The notes under the pieces are model-generated. The model saw nothing but the letters and a program-made list of their open reading frames with translations, had not been told where the DNA came from and did not search any database. Positions 36,437 to 45,857 of a DNA stretch of 64,000 bases are shown one piece after another (positions within the stretch are counted from its first letter, which is position 1; each line of letters starts with the position of its first letter). Location of the stretch: contig CAMTMZ010000001.1 in assembly GCA_947073765.1 (NCBI GenBank), forward strand, positions 1-64,000. The letters run 5' to 3'. The position numbers and the translations under genes were made by a program. Origin of the DNA: an uncultured Bacillota bacterium (GTDB taxonomy: Bacteria > Bacillota > Clostridia > Oscillospirales > Oscillospiraceae).

Positions 36437-37954
36437 ATGGAATTTGAACGCGATACCATTATCAACTACGACACAGTGGTGGAAGTGACCTTGTGTCAGG
36501 AGGAGACTTTGGAGAGCATCGTGCCCGATGCCTGCCCGGACATTCTGCGCATCGTGGATGTCTGCGGTCAGGCGACCATCAGCGGCAAGCAGGCAAGGGA
36601 AGGCGTTGCTCAGGTCACAGGCATGGTGCGCGCCTCCATTCTATACCAGCCGGAGGGGGGTGGAGGTCTGCGTCGGATGGAGGTGGGCCTGCCCTTTACC
36701 TGTCAAGCGGAAGCCCCCGGCCTCACCGAGCGGGGGACAGTGCTGGCCAGCCCTCGCCTGCGCTGCGCCGAGGCCCGGGCGCTGAACCCCCGGAAGGTAC
36801 TGCTGCGGGTGGATCTGGCCGTGGATATCACCGCCTGCCAGCCGGTGGAGCGCTCGATTTGCGGTGGAGTAACCGGTACTGATGAGGAGGGCCTGTGCCA
36901 GCGCCAGTTCCAGGGAGAGCACTATCAGCTGTGTGCTGTTCAGGAGAAGCCCTTTACGTTCTCCGACCAGGTGCGCATCCAAAGCGCAGGGGAATCCCCC
37001 ATGCTGCTGGCCGTCCGAGCTCAGCCGGTATGTACCGAGAACAAGCTTATTGGTTCCAAGCTCGTCTTCAAGGGAATGGTGGAGCTCTACCTCCTGCTTC
37101 AGGAAACAGGGGGCGGACTGTCCGCCAGCCATGAGTCCCTGCCATTCTCCCAGATTATTGAGGTGACTGGAGCCGGGGAGGAGGGGGACTGCCAGGTGGA
37201 GGTAGAAGTGGCCTCCCTTCAGTGCGAACAGTCCTCCGGCGACAGCCGGGCGCTGGACGTTACCCTGGAGCTGCTGGCCCAAGCCCAAGTATACAGCCGC
37301 CGGCCGGTAACCCTCCTGCAAGACCTTTACAGCACCAGCAATCTCATAGAGGTGGAACGGGAGAGCCAGCCTCTGTGCCGGCTGGTGGAGCAGTCAGTGC
37401 GGCCTCAGGCGGTACGGGAGCTGTTGGAGACAGGGGAGATGGTCCGCTCCGTTGTAGACGCCCGGCTGGCCCTGGGTCAGGTGCGCCAGAGCCGGGAGGG
37501 AAAGGAGCTGGTCCTTACCGCGGAGGCATGGATCACTGTGCTCTATCTGGATGAGAACGAACTGGTCCAGTGTGTCCGCCGGTCTCTCCCGGTAACTTGC
37601 CGCCTGGAGTGCCCCGAAGGGGTACGGTGCGGCTGCTTCTGCGCCTGTCCCGGGGAGGTATTTGCCGCCCCTGCCGCCGGAGGGGTGGAGGTGCGCTTCA
37701 CGGTAGAGTTCCATTGTCTGACCACCGAGACCCAGGCTGTCCCGGCAGTGACGGCCGCCCAGCTGGGAGAGCCACGAAACGGGGGAGAGGGACAGAGGCC
37801 CTCCATGGTGCTGCGCATGCCGGCCCCCGGTGAGGAGCTGTGGGACATTGCCAAAGCCCACGGCGCCACGATGGATCAGATTCTGCAGGCCAATGAGCTG
37901 GAGGAGGAGACCCTGCCCGCCGGGCGCATGCTCCTCATTCCCAGCACCCGATAA
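36437..37954 (+). CDS. sipL: SipL-like spore coat assembly protein (DUF3794 + LysM)
   Basis: A 505-residue protein with two or more DUF3794 beta-rich repeats. The first, residues about 5-180, starts with TLCQEETLESIVPDACPDIL, and related segments recur near 185-430. A C-terminal LysM domain spans about residues 457-504 (GEELWDIAKAHGATMDQIL, ending LIPSTR). This is the architecture of C. difficile SipL, whose LysM domain binds SpoIVA and is needed to encase the forespore. There is no signal peptide, in keeping with action in the mother-cell cytoplasm. It has a sigma-E-like promoter just upstream and lies between spoVM and spoIVA. Confidence 0.88.
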   Translation: MEFERDTIINYDTVVEVTLCQEETLESIVPDACPDILRIVDVCGQATISGKQAREGVAQVTGMVRASILYQPEGGGGLRRMEVGLPFTCQAEAPGLTERGTVLASPRLRCAEARALNPRKVLLRVDLAVDITACQPVERSICGGVTGTDEEGLCQRQFQGEHYQLCAVQEKPFTFSDQVRIQSAGESPMLLAVRAQPVCTENKLIGSKLVFKGMVELYLLLQETGGGLSASHESLPFSQIIEVTGAGEEGDCQVEVEVASLQCEQSSGDSRALDVTLELLAQAQVYSRRPVTLLQDLYSTSNLIEVERESQPLCRLVEQSVRPQAVRELLETGEMVRSVVDARLALGQVRQSREGKELVLTAEAWITVLYLDENELVQCVRRSLPVTCRLECPEGVRCGCFCACPGEVFAAPAAGGVEVRFTVEFHCLTTETQAVPAVTAAQLGEPRNGGEGQRPSMVLRMPAPGEELWDIAKAHGATMDQILQANELEEETLPAGRMLLIPSTR

Positions 37955-37956
37955 AA

Positions 37957-37994
37957 CCAGAAGGCAGACCCGCCCGGGCCTGCCTCTGTTTTTT
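37957..37994 (+). terminator. Terminator after sipL
   Basis: AGGCAG (37962-37967) pairs with CTGCCT (37980-37985), with inner CCCG/CGGG complementarity and a T6 run at 37989-37994. Confidence 0.65.
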
Positions 37995-38116
37995 GGGAAC
38001 TGCTCAATAAGCTGGATGTGATTGATTCTTCAAGACATTCCAAACGCTTATCATGGGGAAAAGGCCTTTTACAAAACATGAAACAAGAAGGAAAACAGGA
38101 GCGCGTTGCTTTCCTG

Positions 38117-38144
38117 TCATATTTCCCGGCCTGTCTCATACACT
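38117..38144 (+). promoter_or_regulatory. Sigma-E-type promoter for spoIVA
   Basis: TCATATT at 38117-38123 is a perfect KMATATT. After 13 nt, CATACACT at 38137-38144 is a perfect CATACAHT. The start codon of spoIVA follows 44 bp downstream. This is the best sporulation promoter in the window. Confidence 0.75.
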
Positions 38145-38188
38145 GTAAGGAACAAATACCGGCTCGCACAGCCGAAGGAGGAATTGCA

Positions 38189-39667
38189 GTGGAAGATCGC
38201 AAAATCTACGAGGATATTGCGCTCCGTACCGAGGGCGATATCTACATCGGCGTGGTAGGGCCGGTTCGAACAGGAAAATCCACCTTTATCAAACGCTTTA
38301 TGGAGACATTGGTGATCCCAAATATCGAGAATGTCTACCGCAGGGAGCGAGCCCGGGACGAGCTGCCTCAAAGCGGGTCGGGGCGCACCATTATGACGGC
38401 GGAACCGAAATTCGTTCCCGAGGACGCGGTCGCGGTGCAGGTAGATGGAGGCGCGGCCTTCCAGATGCGGATGATCGACTGCGTGGGCTACCTGGTGCCT
38501 GGGGCAGTGGGTCAGCTGGAGGGAGAGAATGAGCGGATGGTTACCACCCCATGGTTTGAGCATGAGATACCAATGGCGGAGGCGGCGGAGGTCGGAACCA
38601 GAAAGGTAATTTCCGAGCACTCCACCATCGGTGTGGTAGTCACGACCGACGGCACCATCACCGACATTCCCCGGGAGGACTATCTGGAAGCGGAGGAGCG
38701 GGTCATCTCCGAGCTGAAGGAGCTGGGCAAGCCATTTGTAGTGCTGCTTAACTCCGCCAACCCGTCCTCCGAGCGGGCCCGGGCCATCCGATCCGACATC
38801 GCCCAGCGCTACGATGTTACCTGCGTGGCGGCCAACTGCCTGGAGTTGGACCAGGAGGAGATCAACGCCATCCTGAAAAGCGTGCTCTACGAGTTCCCGG
38901 TGAAGGAACTGGACCTGTTCCTCCCCCCATGGGTGGATGCCCTTCCCCAGGAGCATCCTATCAAAGCGGCCCTCTACGCCGCCATCCGGGAGGGCACCGC
39001 TCAGCTGCGCCGGGTGCGGGATGTGGACAGCGCGGTTAATTCCTTCCGCAGCTGCGAAGTGGTCAGCGATGCCCGCATCTCCACCATCGACCTGGGCACC
39101 GGAGTGTCCGCCGCCTGTTTGGAGTTGCCGAGGTCACTGTTTTACAACACCCTTTCCCAGCAGTCCGGCTTTGAGATTGGCGACGACGGCGATCTCATGG
39201 CCCTTCTCACCGAGCTGGCCGGGGTGAAGAGATCCTATGACAAGGTGGCTGACGCCCTGCGGCAGGTGGAGGAGACAGGCTATGGCATTGTGGTGCCGCC
39301 TATAGATTCCCTGGTGCTGGAGGAGCCGGAGATCATGAAGCAGGGGGGACGTTACGGCGTGCGCCTGAAAGCCAGCGCTCCCTCCATCCATATGATCCGG
39401 GCCGATATCGAGACGGAGGTGTCCCCTATCGTAGGGGGAGAGAAGCAGAGCGAGGACATGATTCACTACCTCCTTCAGGAGTATGAAGGCGACTCCAGCC
39501 GCATCTGGGAGGCCAACATTTTTGGAAAATCCCTCCACGAGCTGGTAAACGAGGACCTGAACGCCAAAATCAATCGCATGCCAGAGGACGCCCGCACCAA
39601 ACTGCGGGAAACTCTTCAGCGCATTATCAATGAGGGCTCCGGCGGACTGATCTGCATTATCCTGTAA
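38189..39667 (+). CDS. spoIVA: Stage IV sporulation protein A
   Basis: A 492-residue ATPase, the same length as B. subtilis SpoIVA, that polymerises around the forespore as the base layer of the coat. Walker A is GPVRTGKST near the N-terminus. The GTPase-like switch (MIDCVGYLVPGA) and the conserved C-terminal end (GLICIIL) are visible. Translation starts at GTG 38189 with AAGGAGGA 6 nt upstream; the in-frame ATG at 38018 lies upstream of the sigma-E promoter and can be discarded. Neighbours spoVM and sipL encode its membrane anchor and its partner. Confidence 0.96.
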   Translation: MEDRKIYEDIALRTEGDIYIGVVGPVRTGKSTFIKRFMETLVIPNIENVYRRERARDELPQSGSGRTIMTAEPKFVPEDAVAVQVDGGAAFQMRMIDCVGYLVPGAVGQLEGENERMVTTPWFEHEIPMAEAAEVGTRKVISEHSTIGVVVTTDGTITDIPREDYLEAEERVISELKELGKPFVVLLNSANPSSERARAIRSDIAQRYDVTCVAANCLELDQEEINAILKSVLYEFPVKELDLFLPPWVDALPQEHPIKAALYAAIREGTAQLRRVRDVDSAVNSFRSCEVVSDARISTIDLGTGVSAACLELPRSLFYNTLSQQSGFEIGDDGDLMALLTELAGVKRSYDKVADALRQVEETGYGIVVPPIDSLVLEEPEIMKQGGRYGVRLKASAPSIHMIRADIETEVSPIVGGEKQSEDMIHYLLQEYEGDSSRIWEANIFGKSLHELVNEDLNAKINRMPEDARTKLRETLQRIINEGSGGLICIIL

Positions 39668-39673
39668 AAGCAT

Positions 39674-39697
39674 ATCCCCTGCCTGCGGGCAGGGGAT
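39674..39697 (+). terminator. Hairpin after spoIVA, lacks T-run
   Basis: ATCCCCTGCC pairs perfectly with GGCAGGGGAT around TGCG. The following sequence is not T-rich, so termination efficiency is uncertain. Confidence 0.5.
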
Positions 39698-39832
39698 GTC
39701 CTTGTCCAATAAATATACAGAATACGAGTGCGTACCGATGAGATGCCGCCTTGTGGAAATATGATAGCATCTGGATGGAGACGGCATTGGAAGTGAATAA
39801 GAAAGAAGATGACAGGGACGGCGGCGTCCCTG

Positions 39833-39861
39833 TTGATTTTTTTGAGAGAGCACATTATAAT
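39833..39861 (+). promoter_or_regulatory. Sigma-A promoter for the Hsp70/J-protein pair
   Basis: TTGATT at 39833-39838, 17-nt spacer, TATAAT at 39856-39861. No CIRCE-type inverted repeat is seen, so this chaperone pair is not obviously under HrcA. Confidence 0.7.
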
Positions 39862-39908
39862 GTAGAGGACAAAAACCGCCCTGGGGCGGTGAGAGCAGGT
39901 GGGCGCGT

Positions 39909-41645
39909 ATGGCAATCATTGGAATTGATCTGGGCACAACAAACAGCCTGGCGGCAGTATGGCGCGATGGAAAGAGCGAGCTGATCCCCAACGGGTTGGG
40001 GGAGTATTTAACGCCAAGCGTGGTCAGTGTGGACGACGATGGCTCCATTCTGGTGGGGGCCGCGGCCCGGGATCGGTTGATCTCCCACCCTGAGTATACC
40101 GCCGCAGGCTTCAAGCGCTCCATGGGCACCAGCCGCCGGTATGAGCTGGGGGGACGGTTTTTCACAGCGGAGGATCTGTCCTCTTTTGTGCTGCGCCGGC
40201 TGCGGGAGGACGCGGAGGCCTACCTGGGCGAAACGGTAGACGAGGCGGTGGTGAGCGTGCCCGCTTACTTTGCCGAGGCTCAGCGTGCCGCCACCAAGCG
40301 GGCTGGGGCCCTGGCCGGCCTTACGGTAGAGCGTCTGGTGAACGAGCCTTCCGCCGCCGCGGTGGCCGGCCACATCGGTGAGGGGGACGAGGATAAGGTC
40401 TGCCTGGTCTTTGATTTTGGCGGAGGCACCTTGGATGTATCTCTGGTAGAGAGGTTTGAAAATGTGGTAAGCGTTACCGCCGTCAGCGGGGACAACTACC
40501 TGGGAGGCCGGGATTTTGATGAGCTTATTGCCCGTGGATTCTGCCAGGACTGCGGCCTAAACTTTGACAGTCTGTCCCGACAGCGGCAGGAGACCCTGAG
40601 GCGGCAGGCGGAGACCTGCAAGATGGCTCTTACCGCCCAGGAGCCGGTAATAATGGCGGTGTCTGACGATGAAATTTCCGCGTCCCTGGCCCTTACCCAC
40701 GAGTGGGTCATCCGCAAGAGCAGTTCCCTGTTTCAGCGCATGCTGGTCCCAGTACGCAGGGTGTTTATGGATGCTGGCGTAGGGGCTGACGAGCTGGACG
40801 AGCTGGTGATGGTGGGCGGTTCCAGTCACATGCCGTCGGTGCGCCGGTACATCGCCCGGGCGTTGGACCGAGAGCCAGCTGCCGGAGCACGGCCGGACAC
40901 TGCCATCGCTGTGGGTGCGGGCATCTGCTCTGGAATGAAGGTCCGGGCCAGCGGCCTGCGGGAGCTGATCCTTACTGATGTATGCCCCTTCACTCTGGGG
41001 GTCAATGTGCTGAACCGGGCGGAGGAGAGCAGAGACCTGATGTCTCCCATTATTGAGCGCAACAGCGTGCTGCCCACCAGTAAGGAGGGCACCTATTACA
41101 CCGCCAGGGACAACCAGCGCTCCCTGGATGTTAAGGTGTACCAGGGGGAAAACCGCTATTGTGACGACAACACCTACCTGGGCCATGTGGAAATTGCCGT
41201 CCCGCCCGCACCTCGAGGGGAGCAGTACGTTCGGGTACGCTTTACTTACGACATCAACGGCCTGCTGGAGGTGGATGTAGTAGCCAAGGACGGCCAGAGC
41301 GGCCGTTTGGTCCTCCAGGGGGCCGGGATGACTGCGGAGGAGGTGGAGGAGCGCCTGAAGGAGCTGGAAGCCTTAAAGATGCACCCCAGGGATCAGGAGG
41401 GGCCCCGCACGCTTATCGCCCGGGGAGAGCGGCTGTACTCTATGCTGGTGGGAAATATGCGGGATCAGGTTGCCTACATGCTGGACTGGTACCAGATGCA
41501 GTTGTCCAGCCAGGAGAGCCTGCGAGTGGCCAAAGCCAGCCGCAGGGTGGCCGCCTTTTTTGACCAGGCAGAGGCCTACATCGGGGTGGGTGACCTGCCA
41601 CCCCTGGATTTGGACCCCTTGGAGGATGAGGAGGATGAGGCATGA
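39909..41645 (+). CDS. hscC: HscC-like Hsp70 chaperone
   Basis: A 578-residue specialised Hsp70. The ATPase domain begins IGIDLGTTNSLAAVW and contains FDFGGGTLDVSL and VMVGGSSHMP, the three nucleotide-binding motifs. The substrate-binding part is short, the lid is reduced, and the tail is acidic (ending EDEEDEA) rather than EEVD. Length and sequence style fit HscC better than DnaK. It overlaps the next gene, a J-like membrane protein, by 4 nt. In E. coli HscC works with dedicated DjlB/DjlC J-proteins, and the same pairing is seen here. Confidence 0.85.
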   Translation: MAIIGIDLGTTNSLAAVWRDGKSELIPNGLGEYLTPSVVSVDDDGSILVGAAARDRLISHPEYTAAGFKRSMGTSRRYELGGRFFTAEDLSSFVLRRLREDAEAYLGETVDEAVVSVPAYFAEAQRAATKRAGALAGLTVERLVNEPSAAAVAGHIGEGDEDKVCLVFDFGGGTLDVSLVERFENVVSVTAVSGDNYLGGRDFDELIARGFCQDCGLNFDSLSRQRQETLRRQAETCKMALTAQEPVIMAVSDDEISASLALTHEWVIRKSSSLFQRMLVPVRRVFMDAGVGADELDELVMVGGSSHMPSVRRYIARALDREPAAGARPDTAIAVGAGICSGMKVRASGLRELILTDVCPFTLGVNVLNRAEESRDLMSPIIERNSVLPTSKEGTYYTARDNQRSLDVKVYQGENRYCDDNTYLGHVEIAVPPAPRGEQYVRVRFTYDINGLLEVDVVAKDGQSGRLVLQGAGMTAEEVEERLKELEALKMHPRDQEGPRTLIARGERLYSMLVGNMRDQVAYMLDWYQMQLSSQESLRVAKASRRVAAFFDQAEAYIGVGDLPPLDLDPLEDEEDEA

Positions 41646-43777
41646 GCTGGCCCTGGAGCCAGCTGGGCCTGTCCGGGCCCTCTGACCTGCCGGAGATCCG
41701 CCGGGCCTACGCTGAAAAGCTGAAAATCACCCATCCGGAGGATGACCCGGAGGGGTTCCAGCGCCTTCACTCCGCCTACCAGCTGGCCAGCCGTATGGCA
41801 CGACAGCAGAGACGGGGGACCTCGCCCCCAGAGCCCCAGGCGGAGCATCTGTTGAAGGAGCCGAAACCGCCCCAGCCCCGGGAGGACGATTTTGACGAGC
41901 CGCTTCGGGATGGGGGCGAAGCCCTCCGCCGTCCCTGTGAGGACGGGAGGGAGAATTTCGACTTTGACGAGCTTCTTCAGGAAGGGGAGGAGATTTTCCG
42001 CCGTTCTGGCAGGGAGGACGAGGAGCAGGACTTCGATTTTGAACGTCTTCTTCAGGATGAAGAGGAGGCTCCCCACTGTTCCCGAGAGAAAGAGGAGGAG
42101 CGAGATTGGGACTATGAGCAGCTCTTTGCCGAGGGAGAAGCGGAGCGGGCGGAGGCCCGGCGCCGCCGGGGGGAGGAGCGCCGCCGAGCCCAGGCCCAGG
42201 CGCGCGCTTGGGCCCGAGAGCGACAGAAGGCCCAAGAATGGACCCAAAAGCGGGAGTGGTGGCAACGCCGTGAGGAACAAAATACATACGACCGGGAGCG
42301 ACAGGACCAATTCCGCCAGAAACAGGACCATTGGGAGAATACCGAGATTATCCTCCACACCATCGAAATGATGTACAATGCCCAGGCTGAGGTTGAGGCA
42401 TGGAAGCGGTTTTTCATGAGCCCTCTGTTCCAGCAGACGAGGAGCAGCCTGGACCTGGTCTTTGGTCTGGAGGACTTTGTCAGCACCAAGGACCTGCCCC
42501 AGGAGATCAAGCTGGCCCTGTTTATGGCCTATGGTTTCGACAAGGGGCCAGGGCGTCCTGAACTTCGGCCTCTATTCCAGATGCTGCTTCCCGCTTGGAA
42601 GGAGAAGCGAAGCCGAGACCGTCAGGGTTGGAAAAACCTGTTCCTGGGCCTGGGTGCGGCCGTAGTAATGTTTGTGCTGCTGAACGTGTCTCTGGATTCC
42701 ACCGCCTTTCTGGGTGTAGCGGCGGTTGCGGCAGTGTTCGGATTTGGGCTGCTGTTCCTTTGGTGTAAAACTTTGATCCAGCGGTTTGGACGAAGGAAAG
42801 CCGGCCTGCGGATGGCTGCTGGGGGAGCGCTGGTGCTGGCCCTGATTTTGATCCCCTCCCTGTGGAAGGAGCTTGGGGGGATAGGCCTGCGGGACATGAT
42901 ACCCGCCAGGGATCCCCGGGAGCAGACCTGCCGGTACATCACGAAGGACTTCGGCGTGAAGGTGGGTTCCCTGTACAACCTGAGCGAAGTGTATGCCAAT
43001 GACACCTATGGAAATGTGTTCTATCTGGAGGATGCCCCCGATAGTAAGCGGTTCCTGGCCGGTCCGGATGACGGCCGGGACCTGAAAAACGGCAAACCGG
43101 GCTATACTACCAACCTGCCGGAGATGCTGCTGCTGTGGGAACTGAAGGAGTTTGCCCAATCCCACAAGCTGGAGCCGGTGGACAGCCTGGACCAGGAGCT
43201 GGAAGCGTGGGAGACCACTGGCACGTTCCTTATCACGCTGCCCATCGACGGGGGAGAGGAGATTATCAGTGACCTTGGCGAGCTCTTGGAAGGGCTTCGT
43301 GAAGAGAAATGGTACCGATCTCTGGCGTCACGATGTGAGTTGGTGCTGTGCAGCCAAGAGATGGGGGAGGGCCGGGTGGTTCTGATCCGCACGCAGCCAG
43401 GCCTGACGCTGTACTCGGCGGAGCAGTGTTTAGAAATATATGAGGAGACCTTCGCTCATAAATGCTGCGCACAGATTCTCAAAGAACTGAAGCTGGACCG
43501 GGACTTTCTCAGTGAGGGGGAGGAACGTTACATTCTGACCAACGAGGGCAGAGCCTGGATGAAGGGGGTGGAATGTGTTAAGCTTTACGGCCTGAATGAG
43601 GACGGCGCAGTGGCCATGGAGTATTACATCTACCCCAAGGAGCGAAACATCTACTGCGTCCCGGGGAACTTCTGGGACACAGGAAACCGTGAGGATCAGA
43701 TTGGCTTTTACCGGCTGCTCCACTGGGGGGACAGGGGGACGTATAACCTGTTTTATCCCTGGCTGCGGGTAAGTTGA
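41642..43777 (+). CDS. Membrane J-domain-like partner of HscC with acidic repeats
   Basis: A 711-residue protein. Residues 1-55 resemble a minimal J domain of the DjlB/DjlC type (IRRAYAEKLKITHPEDDPEGFQ), but the catalytic HPD tripeptide reads HPE (31-33). Residues 82-165 hold four acidic/aromatic repeats about 25 residues apart (DFDE.L, FDFDELLQEGEE, FDFERLLQDEEE, WDYEQLFAEGE). A highly charged Arg/Glu helix follows (about 166-215). Three hydrophobic spans lie near 333-350, 356-376 and 392-408. The last 300 residues, which I cannot assign, are probably on one side of the membrane. Its start is coupled to hscC (ATGA). Client proteins are unknown. Confidence 0.7.
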   Translation: MSWPWSQLGLSGPSDLPEIRRAYAEKLKITHPEDDPEGFQRLHSAYQLASRMARQQRRGTSPPEPQAEHLLKEPKPPQPREDDFDEPLRDGGEALRRPCEDGRENFDFDELLQEGEEIFRRSGREDEEQDFDFERLLQDEEEAPHCSREKEEERDWDYEQLFAEGEAERAEARRRRGEERRRAQAQARAWARERQKAQEWTQKREWWQRREEQNTYDRERQDQFRQKQDHWENTEIILHTIEMMYNAQAEVEAWKRFFMSPLFQQTRSSLDLVFGLEDFVSTKDLPQEIKLALFMAYGFDKGPGRPELRPLFQMLLPAWKEKRSRDRQGWKNLFLGLGAAVVMFVLLNVSLDSTAFLGVAAVAAVFGFGLLFLWCKTLIQRFGRRKAGLRMAAGGALVLALILIPSLWKELGGIGLRDMIPARDPREQTCRYITKDFGVKVGSLYNLSEVYANDTYGNVFYLEDAPDSKRFLAGPDDGRDLKNGKPGYTTNLPEMLLLWELKEFAQSHKLEPVDSLDQELEAWETTGTFLITLPIDGGEEIISDLGELLEGLREEKWYRSLASRCELVLCSQEMGEGRVVLIRTQPGLTLYSAEQCLEIYEETFAHKCCAQILKELKLDRDFLSEGEERYILTNEGRAWMKGVECVKLYGLNEDGAVAMEYYIYPKERNIYCVPGNFWDTGNREDQIGFYRLLHWGDRGTYNLFYPWLRVS

Positions 43778-43838
43778 CCAATATCTTCCTGGAATTATGG
43801 TAACTATTCTGCCGTTTCTAAATTTTTCGGCAAAGTTC

Positions 43839-43858
43839 ACGAAAATTCATGATTTCGT
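43839..43858. promoter_or_regulatory. Dyad upstream of XRE gene, possible operator
   Basis: ACGAAA and TTTCGT flank ATTCATGA, itself centred on the palindrome TCATGA. It lies 41 bp before the XRE start, a position suited to autoregulation. Confidence 0.35.
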
Positions 43859-43898
43859 CACACATCGCCGTCATAATGGGGCAGAGGTGATTATTGTG

Positions 43899-44219
43899 AT
43901 GTTCAGCGAAAGACTCCGGCAGCTGCGGCAGGAGAAAAAAATGACTCAGGCGGTTTTAGGCCGTGCTATTGATATATCCCCCAGGATGATTAGCTTTTAT
44001 GAGAGCGGAAACCACTTTCCTCGGGATGAGATTATTTTGAAGAGGATGGCGGATTTGTTTGAAGTGAGTGTGGACTATCTGCTGGGCTATTCCGATCTAA
44101 GGGAGGAGGAGACACTGAAGAGGCTGTGCGCCGCATTTCGTGCGCTGCCGCCAGCAGACCGGGGAACGGTTATGTCCTTTATGGAGTTTTTGGCTGAAAA
44201 AAATCACCACCAGAATTGA
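43899..44219 (+). CDS. XRE-family helix-turn-helix regulator
   Basis: A 106-residue DNA-binding protein. The HTH covers residues about 4-60 (LRQLRQEKKMTQAVLGRAI, then SPRMISFYESGNHFP), followed by a linker typical of SinR/Xre proteins (FEVSVDYLLGYSD) and a short helical dimerisation tail. ATG 43899 follows GAGGTGA. It lies 121 bp after the J-like gene with a strong terminator behind it, so it is probably autonomous. Its targets are unknown. Confidence 0.85.
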   Translation: MFSERLRQLRQEKKMTQAVLGRAIDISPRMISFYESGNHFPRDEIILKRMADLFEVSVDYLLGYSDLREEETLKRLCAAFRALPPADRGTVMSFMEFLAEKNHHQN

Positions 44220-44222
44220 TTG

Positions 44223-44252
44223 AAAACCCACCGGGCTGCCGGTGGGTTTTTT
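44223..44252 (+). terminator. Intrinsic terminator after XRE gene
   Basis: AAAACCCACCGG pairs with CCGGTGGGTTTT around GCTG, then T-run. Confidence 0.9.
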
Positions 44253-44402
44253 CGTGAGTGATCACTTCTAGCATAGAAGGTCAAATATGCGGACATCATT
44301 TTGAATGACGGAAATTTCCACGTCAAAACGACGAAAGTTTTTTTATAATACGCTAATACTTTAATGAATAAAACAAAGTTATAAGATGCAGGACAATAAT
44401 AG

Positions 44403-44431
44403 TTGACTTGCAAAAAAAGACGTGGTAAGGT
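44403..44431 (+). promoter_or_regulatory. Possible promoter for glutamate dehydrogenase genes
   Basis: TTGACT at 44403-44408, 17-nt spacer, and a weak TAAGGT at 44426-44431. The preceding 44253-44402 is very AT-rich, which could be an UP-element-like or regulatory region; I see no riboswitch. Confidence 0.45.
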
Positions 44432-44459
44432 GGTAACACCCAAGAGGGAGAGAGAATAA

Positions 44460-45845
<1,386 letters not shown>

Positions 45846-45857
45846 GGAGGGACCTCT

